DNA of 64,000 nucleotides from JAHEJN01 sp963787285 (GCA_963787285.1 CAWBCM010000005.1:68499-132498), one strand, 5' to 3'. Shown: positions 37,558 through 44,996, counted from the stretch's first letter. Made by a program: numbers and translations. Notes: generated by a model not told the origin, from the letters alone.

Positions 37558-37628
37558 AAGTCCTGAAGGACCCGTGATGACCGGCTGAATCGTGGTGTCA
37601 GCCGATCTTCAGACGATGTTCAGGACTT
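37558..37628. promoter_or_regulatory. spaced inverted repeat in the divergent OsmC/methyltransferase region
   Basis: AAGTCCTGAA (37558-37567) and its exact reverse complement TTCAGGACTT (37619-37628) are about 50 bp apart. Between them is a further TCTTCAG/TGTTCAG direct repeat (37607-37623). This looks like a set of operator sites that could control both divergent units. Confidence 0.5.
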
Positions 37629-37657
37629 GACGCCCCGCGCGCCGGATGATGTCGGGC

Positions 37658-38488
37658 ATGAGCATCGAGACGGAAACACCGACGCAAGCCAACCGCACCC
37701 ACGACTGGCGCAAGGCCGGCGAGGCCTGGGGGCATTCGGCCACCGACTGGGCCACCCTGTACGAGCACTACGCCTTCGACGTCATGATCGCCATCTTCTC
37801 CCGGGTCGGCTTGGCCGACGGGGTCGATGTGCTCGACCTGGCGTGCGGCTCAGGCCTCGCGCTTCGTCATGCCGGGGCCATGGGTGCGACCGTCTCGGGC
37901 ATCGATGCGGCCGAAACCCTGATCGAGATCGCGCGTGACCGCAACCCCGAGGCCGATCTGCAGCTCGGCTCGATGTTCGAGCTGCCGTGGAGTGACGAGA
38001 GTTTCGACGTGGTGATGTCGATCAACGGCGTATGGGGCGGATGCGAGGCGGCGCTCGTCGAGGCGCACCGGGTGCTTCGCCCCGGAGGCATGCTCGGCAT
38101 CAGTTTCTGGGGCACCGGGACCCCGAACGACCTGCGGGGCTGTTTCAAGGCGTTCGCCCGCCACTCGCCCGAGGAGCACTTCGGCAGCATGAAGCGGCTG
38201 AACAACATCGCGGCGCCGGGCGTGGCCGAGGCAATGCTCACCGGCAGCGGCTTCGACGTGCTGGAACGAGGACAACGCGTCTCGGTCATCGAGTGGCCCG
38301 ACGAGGAGCTGGCATGGCGAGCGGTTTCGAGTGTCGGTCCGGCCGTGCCGGCGCTGCGTCACACCGAGGAGGCCGTCGTGAGACAGGCGGTGCTCGAGGC
38401 CATCGATCACTGCCGTGACGATCGGGGTGTCTATCGGTTCGAGAACGATCACCATTTCGTGATCGCCCGGAAGGGACCACCGGACTAG
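37658..38488 (+). CDS. class I SAM-dependent methyltransferase
   Basis: A 276-residue Methyltransf_11-type enzyme: VLDLACGSGLALRHAGAMG (motif I), GIDAAETLIEIARDR, FDVVMSINGVWG and VEAHRVLRPGGMLGISFW. The ATG at 37658 gives MSIETETPTQ, curiously like the divergent OsmC start MTDTETPTVD. An in-frame ATG at 37646 is also possible. Substrate unknown; the shared control region with the OsmC-monooxygenase operon suggests a common pathway. Confidence 0.82.
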   Translation: MSIETETPTQANRTHDWRKAGEAWGHSATDWATLYEHYAFDVMIAIFSRVGLADGVDVLDLACGSGLALRHAGAMGATVSGIDAAETLIEIARDRNPEADLQLGSMFELPWSDESFDVVMSINGVWGGCEAALVEAHRVLRPGGMLGISFWGTGTPNDLRGCFKAFARHSPEEHFGSMKRLNNIAAPGVAEAMLTGSGFDVLERGQRVSVIEWPDEELAWRAVSSVGPAVPALRHTEEAVVRQAVLEAIDHCRDDRGVYRFENDHHFVIARKGPPD

Positions 38489-38517
38489 GGCGGGTGGCGA
38501 TGCGTTCCAAACGCCGG

Positions 38518-38548
38518 CCCGCCCCGCCCCGCCCCACCCCACCCCACC
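38518..38548 (-). repeat. G-quadruplex-forming tract on the minus strand
   Basis: Plus-strand C-runs of three or four separated by single G or A. Read on the minus strand this gives six G-runs of at least three with one-base loops, a strong quadruplex candidate. A G-rich tract on the plus strand (38597-38616) lies on the other side of the adjacent hairpin. Confidence 0.6.
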
Positions 38549-38549
38549 G

Positions 38550-38594
38550 AATCCCCACGATCGATAGCGGAAGCCGCTATCGATCGTGGGGATT
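38550..38594. terminator. perfect 21-bp inverted repeat with 3-nt loop
   Basis: The left arm at 38550-38570 begins AATCCCCACG and the right arm at 38574-38594 ends CGTGGGGATT; the loop is AAG. All 21 pairs match. The flanking C-rich and G-rich tracts could extend the stem further. Located 62 nt after the methyltransferase stop and before the amidase gene, it is a probable strong terminator, though without a clear T-run. Confidence 0.7.
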
Positions 38595-38654
38595 TGCCGG
38601 GGGGGGGGCGGGGGGCAAGGGCGAAGAAAGGCGTCGAAGCGCCTCCTCGGTGAG

Positions 38655-41375
38655 GTGCATCTGGCGGTGATCGGCGGCGGATGCCCGGTCACCGCCGAGC
38701 GCGTCATCGACTACCGGATCACGCCGACGAGTGGCCCGCCCGGGACCATGGTCGAAGTCGTGCTCGAGCTCGACCTCACCGAGGATGGCGAAGGGCTTCT
38801 CGAATCACTCATCGAGTTCGACTGCAGTGCCGTCGCGCTCCAGCCGGTGGTCGCCGGACGGGCCGTGGGTGCGGCGAGCGCCGCGTCGGAGGCCGGGGCG
38901 TTCACCACCACCGTCAGCGTTCCCGAGGTCGATCCCGGTCCGGTGACCGTCGGCGTGGCGACCCTCGACGGTGAGGTGCTGGCCGAGCTGCCATTCGTGG
39001 TCGAGTCCGCGTGTTCGTTCGACGCCTCGATGGTGGAGTCGTTCCGGGTCGATGCCGACTGGAGCGACGACGGTGGAAGCGACGGGGTGACCATCGACCT
39101 CCAGGCCGATCCGGCGTGCAGCGGGGTGCGAGTCGGTTTTGCCGTGCTCGGCACGCCCGATCCGACCGGCACCGGCGACCCGAACGCGCCGACCGGAGAT
39201 GACGAGGGCGACGGTTCGGGCGACGACGAGGGTGAGGCGCTGGGGCCGCTGGCCGACGGTGAGTACGCCTTCGGGCCCGCAGGGACGAGCGCCGCCTTCG
39301 GCGGTGTGGCGACCACCCTCACCTCGAGCGACCCGATCGAGATTGCGGCCGACGGTTCGGCCAGCGTCACCTTGGGTCTGGGGGCAGCAGCGCAGGGGAT
39401 GACCGACTTCACCGCCGTCGCCACCCTGCCCGACAACGGCAACGTCCAGATCGCCGAGTTCGGCTTCAGTCGTCCGGGAGCAGTCGTCGCCGGCGTCGAA
39501 CGGCAACTCGATGCGGACGGATCGAACACCGACATCGTGGTCGGCGCCATCATCGCTGGGGGCCTGGCCACCGGTGGTGGGCTCGTCCTTCTCGCCCGTC
39601 GCCGCCGGGGGGCAACCGCCACCGATCCGTGCCTGTCCCAACGCGAGCAGCACGAGCGGTTGGGTGACGAGGCGGCGGCAGCCAGAGTCGAGGCCGACGA
39701 AGCCGCCGACCGGGTCAAGGAGCTCGAAGCCGAGCTGGTCGAGGCGCGTGCGGCGCTCGAAGCCTGCCTCACGGGCGATCACTCGGGCACGAGGCGGTCA
39801 TCGTGGGTGATGCCGGCGGCATTGGCGAGGAGAGCACGAAGCAACACGACCGACGACACCGACTTCCGCGAGCGTTCCAACCCCCACGCGCCGTTGTTGG
39901 CGACCGGGGAACAGGGTTGGTACCTACCGGACCGTCCGAGCCCGATCAGCGGCGTCGTGGTGAGCCACCGCTTGGCCCAGGCCTCGAACGCGACCACTGC
40001 CGCGGAACTGAAGGATTGGCTGACCACCTGTGACCAGGCCTACGCGGCCCACGCCATAGCCGATCCCGACGGCGTGTCGGTGCTACTGCCTGACGACTAC
40101 GTCGCTCGGCACAGCGACGGTCGCCTGGTTCCTGCCGGTGGCGTCGACCAACGGTCGCTCGTGGTGGGCGTCGTCGCGCCCGCCGGTTCCCTCGAATCTG
40201 CGCTCGAGCATGCCTCGATGTGGGTGGCGGCACGTTGTGACGAGCACGACATCCCCCTCGACGAGGTCAGCGTCGACGAGCTCTCGGTCGGTCGAGCCGG
40301 CGTCGCCGTGGTCGGCGAGCCGCCGTCCCACGACAGTGAAGGCAACGGTCACCTGCAGTTCGTCGAGTCGTTCGGTCGGACCGCCGGTCGCCGGCTCGTT
40401 CCGTTCGCCATCGCCGGCGGGGGTGGGCGGGATGCCGAGGCGGCCCCGTGTGAGGCCGAGCGGCGTCGCGTGAACGAGCTCGAGGACGAGCTGGTCGCGG
40501 CTCGGGCGGAAGCCGAAACGGCGGCGCAGCGGGCCAACGACCTGGCCGATCGGGCCGCCGAGGCCCGCACGGGTCTGCTCGAGTGTGAGGAGCGTTGGGC
40601 ACCGACCGAGCGCGAGAAGCCGGCGACCCCGCTGGTCGACCCTCGTGAGGGCGAACCGACCGACCCGTCGGGCTACTACCTACTCAGCCATCCGAACTCG
40701 AACGCTCCCGTGCGTGAGAACGGTCAACCGGGTTGGTACCACACGACACGACAGAGTCAGATCTCGGGCATCGTGGTTCACACGGCCGAGGGCCGACCCG
40801 CCGTCGGCGTCGCCGAGTACTTCACCTTCAACAGCCGTCCCGCCTCGGCCCATGTCGTGCTCGACGAGCTGGTGACCATTCCGCTCCTTCCGGACGAGTT
40901 CACGGCGTTCCACGCCGCGGGCGGCAACTCCCGTGGGCTCGGGATCGAGATCGCCGCGTGGGCCGGCAAGTGGGGAACCATCGACGCCGAGCTCGAGCGC
41001 CAACTGGTGGAGGAAGCGGCGAAGTGGTGTGGCCGCAAGGCCGCGATGTACGGCGTGCCGGCCATCCGTCTCAACGCGCAGCAATGGGCATCAGGGCAGA
41101 TGGGGTTCATCGCTCACGGCGACCTCCAGCCGGACATCCGCACCGATCCGGGAGCAGCATTCCGGTGGGACCGCTTCCTGCTCCTCGTCGACCACTATGC
41201 GGGGCGCGGTCCCCATCCCGACGGTCCCGTCGAGGCCGGCGAACCCGGCGACGACTCCGCCCCTGACGGCGAGGAGGGTCCCGACGACGAGCAGACCATC
41301 CGAGGTGAGGAGCGTCGGGTGGAGGACGCGCCGGCCGATGAGCCGGGTTCGGCCGATGAGCCCGCCGGCCGATGA
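38655..41375 (+). CDS. large membrane protein with coiled coils and duplicated amidase-like domains; tail frame uncertain
   Basis: Open frame of 906 residues. Residues 1-285 are a beta-rich, acidic region; a hydrophobic helix (VVGAIIAGGLATGGGLVLLA) ends in RRRRG. A coiled coil and a first amidase-like unit follow (about 415-590), in which the histidine of the HTAEG block is not kept (GVVVSHRLA). A second coiled coil and a second unit (about 660-860) keep GIVVHTAEG, GNSRGLGIEIA and FIAHGDLQPDIRTDPG, so metal ligands His/His/Asp are likely. It should cleave the muramoyl-alanine bond, but the positive-inside rule would put the amidase in the cytoplasm unless the start is wrong. The frame stops in an ADEP-rich repeat; another frame continues the same repeat to a stop at 41578. 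Confidence 0.6.
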   Translation: MHLAVIGGGCPVTAERVIDYRITPTSGPPGTMVEVVLELDLTEDGEGLLESLIEFDCSAVALQPVVAGRAVGAASAASEAGAFTTTVSVPEVDPGPVTVGVATLDGEVLAELPFVVESACSFDASMVESFRVDADWSDDGGSDGVTIDLQADPACSGVRVGFAVLGTPDPTGTGDPNAPTGDDEGDGSGDDEGEALGPLADGEYAFGPAGTSAAFGGVATTLTSSDPIEIAADGSASVTLGLGAAAQGMTDFTAVATLPDNGNVQIAEFGFSRPGAVVAGVERQLDADGSNTDIVVGAIIAGGLATGGGLVLLARRRRGATATDPCLSQREQHERLGDEAAAARVEADEAADRVKELEAELVEARAALEACLTGDHSGTRRSSWVMPAALARRARSNTTDDTDFRERSNPHAPLLATGEQGWYLPDRPSPISGVVVSHRLAQASNATTAAELKDWLTTCDQAYAAHAIADPDGVSVLLPDDYVARHSDGRLVPAGGVDQRSLVVGVVAPAGSLESALEHASMWVAARCDEHDIPLDEVSVDELSVGRAGVAVVGEPPSHDSEGNGHLQFVESFGRTAGRRLVPFAIAGGGGRDAEAAPCEAERRRVNELEDELVAARAEAETAAQRANDLADRAAEARTGLLECEERWAPTEREKPATPLVDPREGEPTDPSGYYLLSHPNSNAPVRENGQPGWYHTTRQSQISGIVVHTAEGRPAVGVAEYFTFNSRPASAHVVLDELVTIPLLPDEFTAFHAAGGNSRGLGIEIAAWAGKWGTIDAELERQLVEEAAKWCGRKAAMYGVPAIRLNAQQWASGQMGFIAHGDLQPDIRTDPGAAFRWDRFLLLVDHYAGRGPHPDGPVEAGEPGDDSAPDGEEGPDDEQTIRGEERRVEDAPADEPGSADEPAGR

Positions 41376-41570
41376 GCCGGGTTCGGCGATGAGCCGGGCC
41401 GATGAGCCGGGCCGATGAGCCCGCGCCGGCTGATGAGCCGGGTTCGGCGGATGAGCCCGCGCCGGCCGATGAGCCGGGTTCGGCGGATGAGCCGGGTTCT
41501 GGGGATGAGCCGGGTTCGGGCGATGAGCCCGCTCCCGGCGACTCGGACTCGGGTGAGCCTGCATCCGACC
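41325..41570 (+). repeat. degenerate GATGAGCCGGGTTCGGC repeat tail
   Basis: Repeated units with GATGAGCC cores encode DEPGS/DEPAP in one frame at the start and in another frame later. At least twelve units occur between 41335 and 41550. Copy-number slippage or small indels in the repeat explain why the long amidase frame stops at 41375 while a DEPGS-type frame stays open to 41578. Confidence 0.7.
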
Positions 41571-41603
41571 GGCCTTAGGCCGCGAACCAGCCCCACCCCC
41601 GGC

Positions 41604-41650
41604 AAATTTTCACACCGAGTAGCGGCTTGCGCCAACAACGGTGAAAATTT
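41604..41650. terminator. hairpin with AT-rich 10-bp stem behind the amidase gene
   Basis: AAATTTTCAC (41604-41613) pairs exactly with GTGAAAATTT (41641-41650). The AT-rich stem is unusual for this high-GC sequence. It lies downstream of the amidase tail and before tmRNA, which converges from the other strand. Confidence 0.5.
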
Positions 41651-41690
41651 GGCCTGGTTTGGCCTGGTTTGGCCTGGTTTGGCCTGGATT
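41651..41690. repeat. four tandem copies of a 10-bp repeat
   Basis: GGCCTGGTTT is repeated at 41651, 41661 and 41671, with a fourth copy GGCCTGGATT at 41681. It is directly attached to the AT-rich hairpin and lies between the amidase gene and the 3' end of tmRNA. Function unknown. Confidence 0.8.
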
Positions 41691-41755
41691 GGGCCCCCGG
41701 AGGAAGCCCGGAGTGGCCCGTGGATTTGGCCCGGAGGAGAATGAGCCAGAACATG

Positions 41756-42142
41756 TGGTGGAGCTGGGGGGAATCGAACCCCCGTCCGTCGAGCAGATGA
41801 CGCTCGCGCTACGACCATTCCCGATGCTGCAGCCTTGCGGTTACTGCCCCGACGGGTCGGGTGAGCCGGAGCTCTCCGTCGGATCTTTCTCCGATGTCAG
41901 CGGTCTTTCTCGCCGTCAGCGGTCTCTCCCTGCTGTCCTCCAACGCTTCTGTTGCCGGGCTGCGCTGGACAGGCCCCGCGTGCCGTTGCCGGTCGCAATG
42001 ACTCTCTACCTACTGACTAGGTCAGGCGGCGAGAGCGACAGGGCGATTGCCGTGTCTTTTGGTTGCCCCGTTTAAGGAGTCTGAGCAACTCCGGTCGCAC
42101 AAGACGACGTCCGAAAACCCAACGTCGAAACCGATCAGCCCC
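41756..42142 (-). ncRNA. ssrA: tmRNA (transfer-messenger RNA)
   Basis: Rescues stalled ribosomes with SmpB and tags the nascent chain for proteolysis. On the minus strand the 5' end GGGGCTGATCGGTTTCGAC pairs with the 3' end CAGCTCCACCA to form the tRNA-like acceptor stem, and GGTTCGATTCC is the T-arm. The tag frame starts with the resume codon GCA at 42066 and reads ATKRHGNRPVALAA, then TGA at 42024-42022. The ALAA ending is the usual protease signal. The 3' CCA is encoded. Length of 387 nt is standard. smpB lies about 3 kb away on the same strand. Confidence 0.95.
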
Positions 42143-42201
42143 TGGTGTGGTGATCTACATGTCAAGGAACACCCGCCGTAGCGGATCTTCCATCGTAGCG
42201 T

Positions 42202-42765
42202 TCAGGCGGCGGTGGCCACGGGGCGGCGACGTTGCACCAGGCGGCTTCCGCACGCCTGGTGCAACAGCAGGCCGCCGCCCAGAACGAGCACGACGTCACC
42301 GATACTGAACACGTTGCTCACATACGGGATGCCGGCGGGAATGGCGTAGTTGTCGCCGAGGAAGGCGAGTGACGCGTCGGGAATCGTCGTGGAGTTCTCG
42401 AACTCCGAGGAGCTGGTGATCTTGCCCGCCTGCTCCAGCGCGTCGTACGAGGCGGGCATCACGCCGCCGTTGGCGACGATCGCCGCCAGGTTCATGAGCC
42501 CGCCCAGCACGACCACGCCGATGCCCGGCGTCGAGCGATTGGCCAGCACGAACACCAGTGCGAGGGCGTAGCTGAACAGGTGGAGGCCGGCGGCGACGGC
42601 GAAGGGGAGCCGCGCTGCGAAGAGGGTGATGATGGCGAACTGGATGCCGATGGCGCCGACGATGGTCCAGGCGTGGCGGGGTCGGAGCTCACCGAGGCGC
42701 TCGAGGTCGCCCCCGAAGAGGGGAACCGACAAGAGGAGTACGAGGAAGGCGATGCCGGTGATCAT
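42202..42765 (-). CDS. DUF5317 membrane protein
   Basis: A 187-residue membrane protein with about five hydrophobic helices (MITGIAFLVLLLSVPLFGGD at the start) and the NGGVMPASYDALEQ segment after the third helix, characteristic of DUF5317 proteins. Function unknown. The ATG at 42765 overlaps the GGDEF-EAL stop (ATGA), so it is translationally coupled to a c-di-GMP protein and may be its membrane partner. It ends about 60 nt before the tmRNA 5' end on the same strand. Confidence 0.8.
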   Translation of the reverse strand: MITGIAFLVLLLSVPLFGGDLERLGELRPRHAWTIVGAIGIQFAIITLFAARLPFAVAAGLHLFSYALALVFVLANRSTPGIGVVVLGGLMNLAAIVANGGVMPASYDALEQAGKITSSSEFENSTTIPDASLAFLGDNYAIPAGIPYVSNVFSIGDVVLVLGGGLLLHQACGSRLVQRRRPVATAA

Positions 42766-44762
42766 GGTGTCGTCGCGACCCGAGGTGACAGGAGGGGTTG
42801 GAGCTCCTCGGCGGTCATGGGGACCGATGCCAGGAAGCCTTGGTACTCGTCGCAGCCGAGAGCCGTGATGATCTCGAGCGCGTCGACGGTCTCGACGCCT
42901 TCGGCCACGGTTCGGAGCCCGAGGTTGTGGCCGAGCTCGATCACCGATCGCACGATGGTGAGGTCGCCCGGGTTGTCGGCAAGGCTCGTGACGAACGAGC
43001 GATCGATCTTGATCGTGTCGATGGTGAGATCTCGAAGCGCCACCAACGACGAGTAGCCGGTGCCGAAGTCGTCGATGGCCAGCCGCACCCCGATGGCACG
43101 GAGCTGGCGCAGCACCGCGACGCTGCGGGTGAGATCCTCCATCACGGTGTTCTCGGTGATCTCGATCTCGAGCCAGCCGGGATCCAGGGCGTGGCGCTTC
43201 AGTGCGGCATCGACCCGATCGGGGAACCGCATGTCGTGGAGGTTCCGGGCCGAGGCGTTGACCGCAACGGTGAGGTGGATTCCTTCGGCGTGCCAGCGTG
43301 CGCACTGCTCGAGCGCCATGTCGATCACCTTGTCGGTGAACGGCGTCATCAGATCGGTTTGTTCGGCCTGGGGCATGAAGCGGTTGGGCAGCACCGTCCC
43401 GAGTACGGGATGGTTCCAGCGGACCAGTCCCTCGACGCCGACGATCTCGCCGCTCTGCACGTCGAGCTTGGGTTGGTAGTGCAACACGAGCTCGCCGGCG
43501 GCGATGCCGCGTGCCAGATCGGACACCATGGCCAGGCGCCCCACGTCGTGGGTGGTTGCAGCCGGCTCGTACACCTCGATGTCGGTCCCGGCCCGCTTGG
43601 CGGAGTACATGGCGACGTCGGCGTGGTTCATGAGCTCGCGCAGATCGCTGCCGTGGGCCGGGAACATCGAGATTCCGATGCTGGCGCTGATGGCCAACGG
43701 GAGGCCCTCGATGGTCATCGGCCGTTCGATTGCGTTGAGGATTCGCCGGGCCGCGGCTTCGGCGTCGGTGGCGGTCGACACGTCGCCGAGAAGGATCGCG
43801 AACTCGTCACCGCCGAGGCGAGACACGTGGTCGCGGGGTCGGCGCTCGTTGCGAATGCGGGTGGCGATCTCGCGGAGGACCAGGTCGCCGATCCGGTGCC
43901 CGAGCCGATCGTTCACGCCCTTGAATCCGTCGAGGTCGAGCTGGAGGGCCGCCGCGCTGAAGTTCTTGGCCAGGGCTCCTTCGAGCACCATGGCTCCGTG
44001 TTCCTCGAACAGTCGTCGGTTCGGGATCTCGGTGAGCGAATCGTGGGTGGCCTCGTGTCGATTCGACATCGCGATCGAGGCCGACCGGTAGATGATCCAC
44101 ACCGTGGTGAGCAGGAGGGGCAGAAGGACGAAGGCGTTGACACCGATGACCGCGAAGATCGGTGCGAGAGCCAGCAGGAGCCCGTCCATCAGGAGGTTCA
44201 CACTGAGGCTGCGCCGCAGCATCTCGACCGCCGACACCCGTTGATGGATGGCGATGACGGCGCCTATGAACGCCGAGTTGAACAAGAAGGCGACGGCGGA
44301 AGCGGTCGCGGCGGCGAGAAGCCAGTGGAGGTCGACCTTCATCCCGCTCTGGTCGACGCGAAGGTTGGTGATTGCGCCCGCCACCGCCATGGCGATCGCA
44401 AGGCTGATGACGAACTGACCCGCATTGAAGGCGGCTCGTTCGATTCGCTTGCCGCCGAGCAGGTCGACCATGAGGGCGGTCGCAGCGACGAGGGCCAACA
44501 CGGTGCCCGTTGGCGCGACGAACAAGAGTGCGAAAGCGAAGGTCCAGGACGCGGTGGCGGCGCCACCGTTGACCAGGAAGGTCAGGGGTCGACTCTCGGC
44601 CGCAACCAAGAGGACCGCAAAGGTGACGAAGAGGATGGGACGTTCGCCGAGTGCTGACTCGGAGTCGAGGCCATACAGCGAGAGTCCGAGTATGGCGGCC
44701 CCGCCGCCGATGACCATGGTCAGGTAGGCGGGGAGCAGGAGTCGTCGGGAAAGAGCAGGCAT
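42762..44762 (-). CDS. membrane GGDEF-EAL protein (c-di-GMP synthesis/hydrolysis)
   Basis: A 666-residue protein with about seven N-terminal membrane helices (1-240). The GGDEF domain has an intact RLGGDEFAILLGD motif and could be an active diguanylate cyclase. In the EAL domain the signature is VEGLVRWNHP (EGL rather than EAL). The other catalytic blocks are kept: NASARNLHD, EIEITENTV, AIDDFGTGYSSL, IKIDRSF and AEGVET. Both activities are possible. The ATG at 44762 gives MPALSRRLLLPAYLTMVIGG; an in-frame GTG lies at 44822. It is a paralogue of the EAL protein at 20145-22163. Two tiny ORFs precede it on the same strand. Confidence 0.9.
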   Translation of the reverse strand: MPALSRRLLLPAYLTMVIGGGAAILGLSLYGLDSESALGERPILFVTFAVLLVAAESRPLTFLVNGGAATASWTFAFALLFVAPTGTVLALVAATALMVDLLGGKRIERAAFNAGQFVISLAIAMAVAGAITNLRVDQSGMKVDLHWLLAAATASAVAFLFNSAFIGAVIAIHQRVSAVEMLRRSLSVNLLMDGLLLALAPIFAVIGVNAFVLLPLLLTTVWIIYRSASIAMSNRHEATHDSLTEIPNRRLFEEHGAMVLEGALAKNFSAAALQLDLDGFKGVNDRLGHRIGDLVLREIATRIRNERRPRDHVSRLGGDEFAILLGDVSTATDAEAAARRILNAIERPMTIEGLPLAISASIGISMFPAHGSDLRELMNHADVAMYSAKRAGTDIEVYEPAATTHDVGRLAMVSDLARGIAAGELVLHYQPKLDVQSGEIVGVEGLVRWNHPVLGTVLPNRFMPQAEQTDLMTPFTDKVIDMALEQCARWHAEGIHLTVAVNASARNLHDMRFPDRVDAALKRHALDPGWLEIEITENTVMEDLTRSVAVLRQLRAIGVRLAIDDFGTGYSSLVALRDLTIDTIKIDRSFVTSLADNPGDLTIVRSVIELGHNLGLRTVAEGVETVDALEIITALGCDEYQGFLASVPMTAEELQPLLSPRVATTP

Positions 44763-44835
44763 GGGGTCGGTCCGGATCAAGGTGGCCGACGGGTGCAGAG
44801 ACCGGATCACGCCGGTCCCCACACCTGTCAGTCGA

Positions 44836-44934
44836 TCAGAACCACTTCACCGGTGCACCCATTGCAACGATGAGACCACCGAAGCTCAATGCGGCTGCAC
44901 TCGCGTAAAGTCGTGCCTTCAATTTGTTGCCCAC
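44836..44934 (-). CDS. small exported-looking peptide ending Lys-Trp-Phe (32 aa)
   Basis: GTG at 44934, stop TGA at 44838-44836. The N-terminus MGNKLKARLYASAAALSFGG is basic and then hydrophobic through IVAMGAPVKWF, like a tiny signal or membrane peptide. The ribosome binding site GAAAGGAACAACC is good and overlaps the stop of the upstream small ORF (11-nt gap). It shares the final bases AAGTGGTTCTGA with that ORF. It precedes the GGDEF-EAL gene by 73 nt. I do not recognise the family; it could be a signal peptide, a small membrane partner of the kinase-like sensor helices, or a leader peptide. Confidence 0.6.
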   Translation of the reverse strand: MGNKLKARLYASAAALSFGGLIVAMGAPVKWF

Positions 44935-44945
44935 GGTTGTTCCTT

Positions 44946-44996
44946 TCAGAACCACTTGAGGACCGAAGTCCCAGTGGCGTTTCCGAGAAGGGTCAT
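44946..44996 (-). CDS. 16-aa small ORF ending Lys-Trp-Phe
   Basis: ATG at 44996 to TGA at 44948-44946 encodes MTLLGNATGTSVLKWF. The ribosome binding site AGAAAGGGCAAACAC is strong. Inside the ORF the RNA can fold: GGAC-TTCG-GTCC with an outer CCACT/AGTGG stem. The ORF may be a regulatory leader peptide or the first of two peptide genes; the shared C-terminus with the next ORF argues for related products. Confidence 0.5.
   Translation of the reverse strand: MTLLGNATGTSVLKWF

Noticed and set aside
41335..41570. CRISPR-like array
   Set aside because: The repeats are short, contiguous and in coding context (DEPGS/DEPAP) with no spacers; no cas genes are present in the window.
42143..42201. TTGACA as -35 box of ssrA
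   Set aside because: The TTGACA (minus strand) is only about 17 nt from the mature 5' end, leaving no room for a -10 box before GGGGCTG; a start further upstream is more likely.
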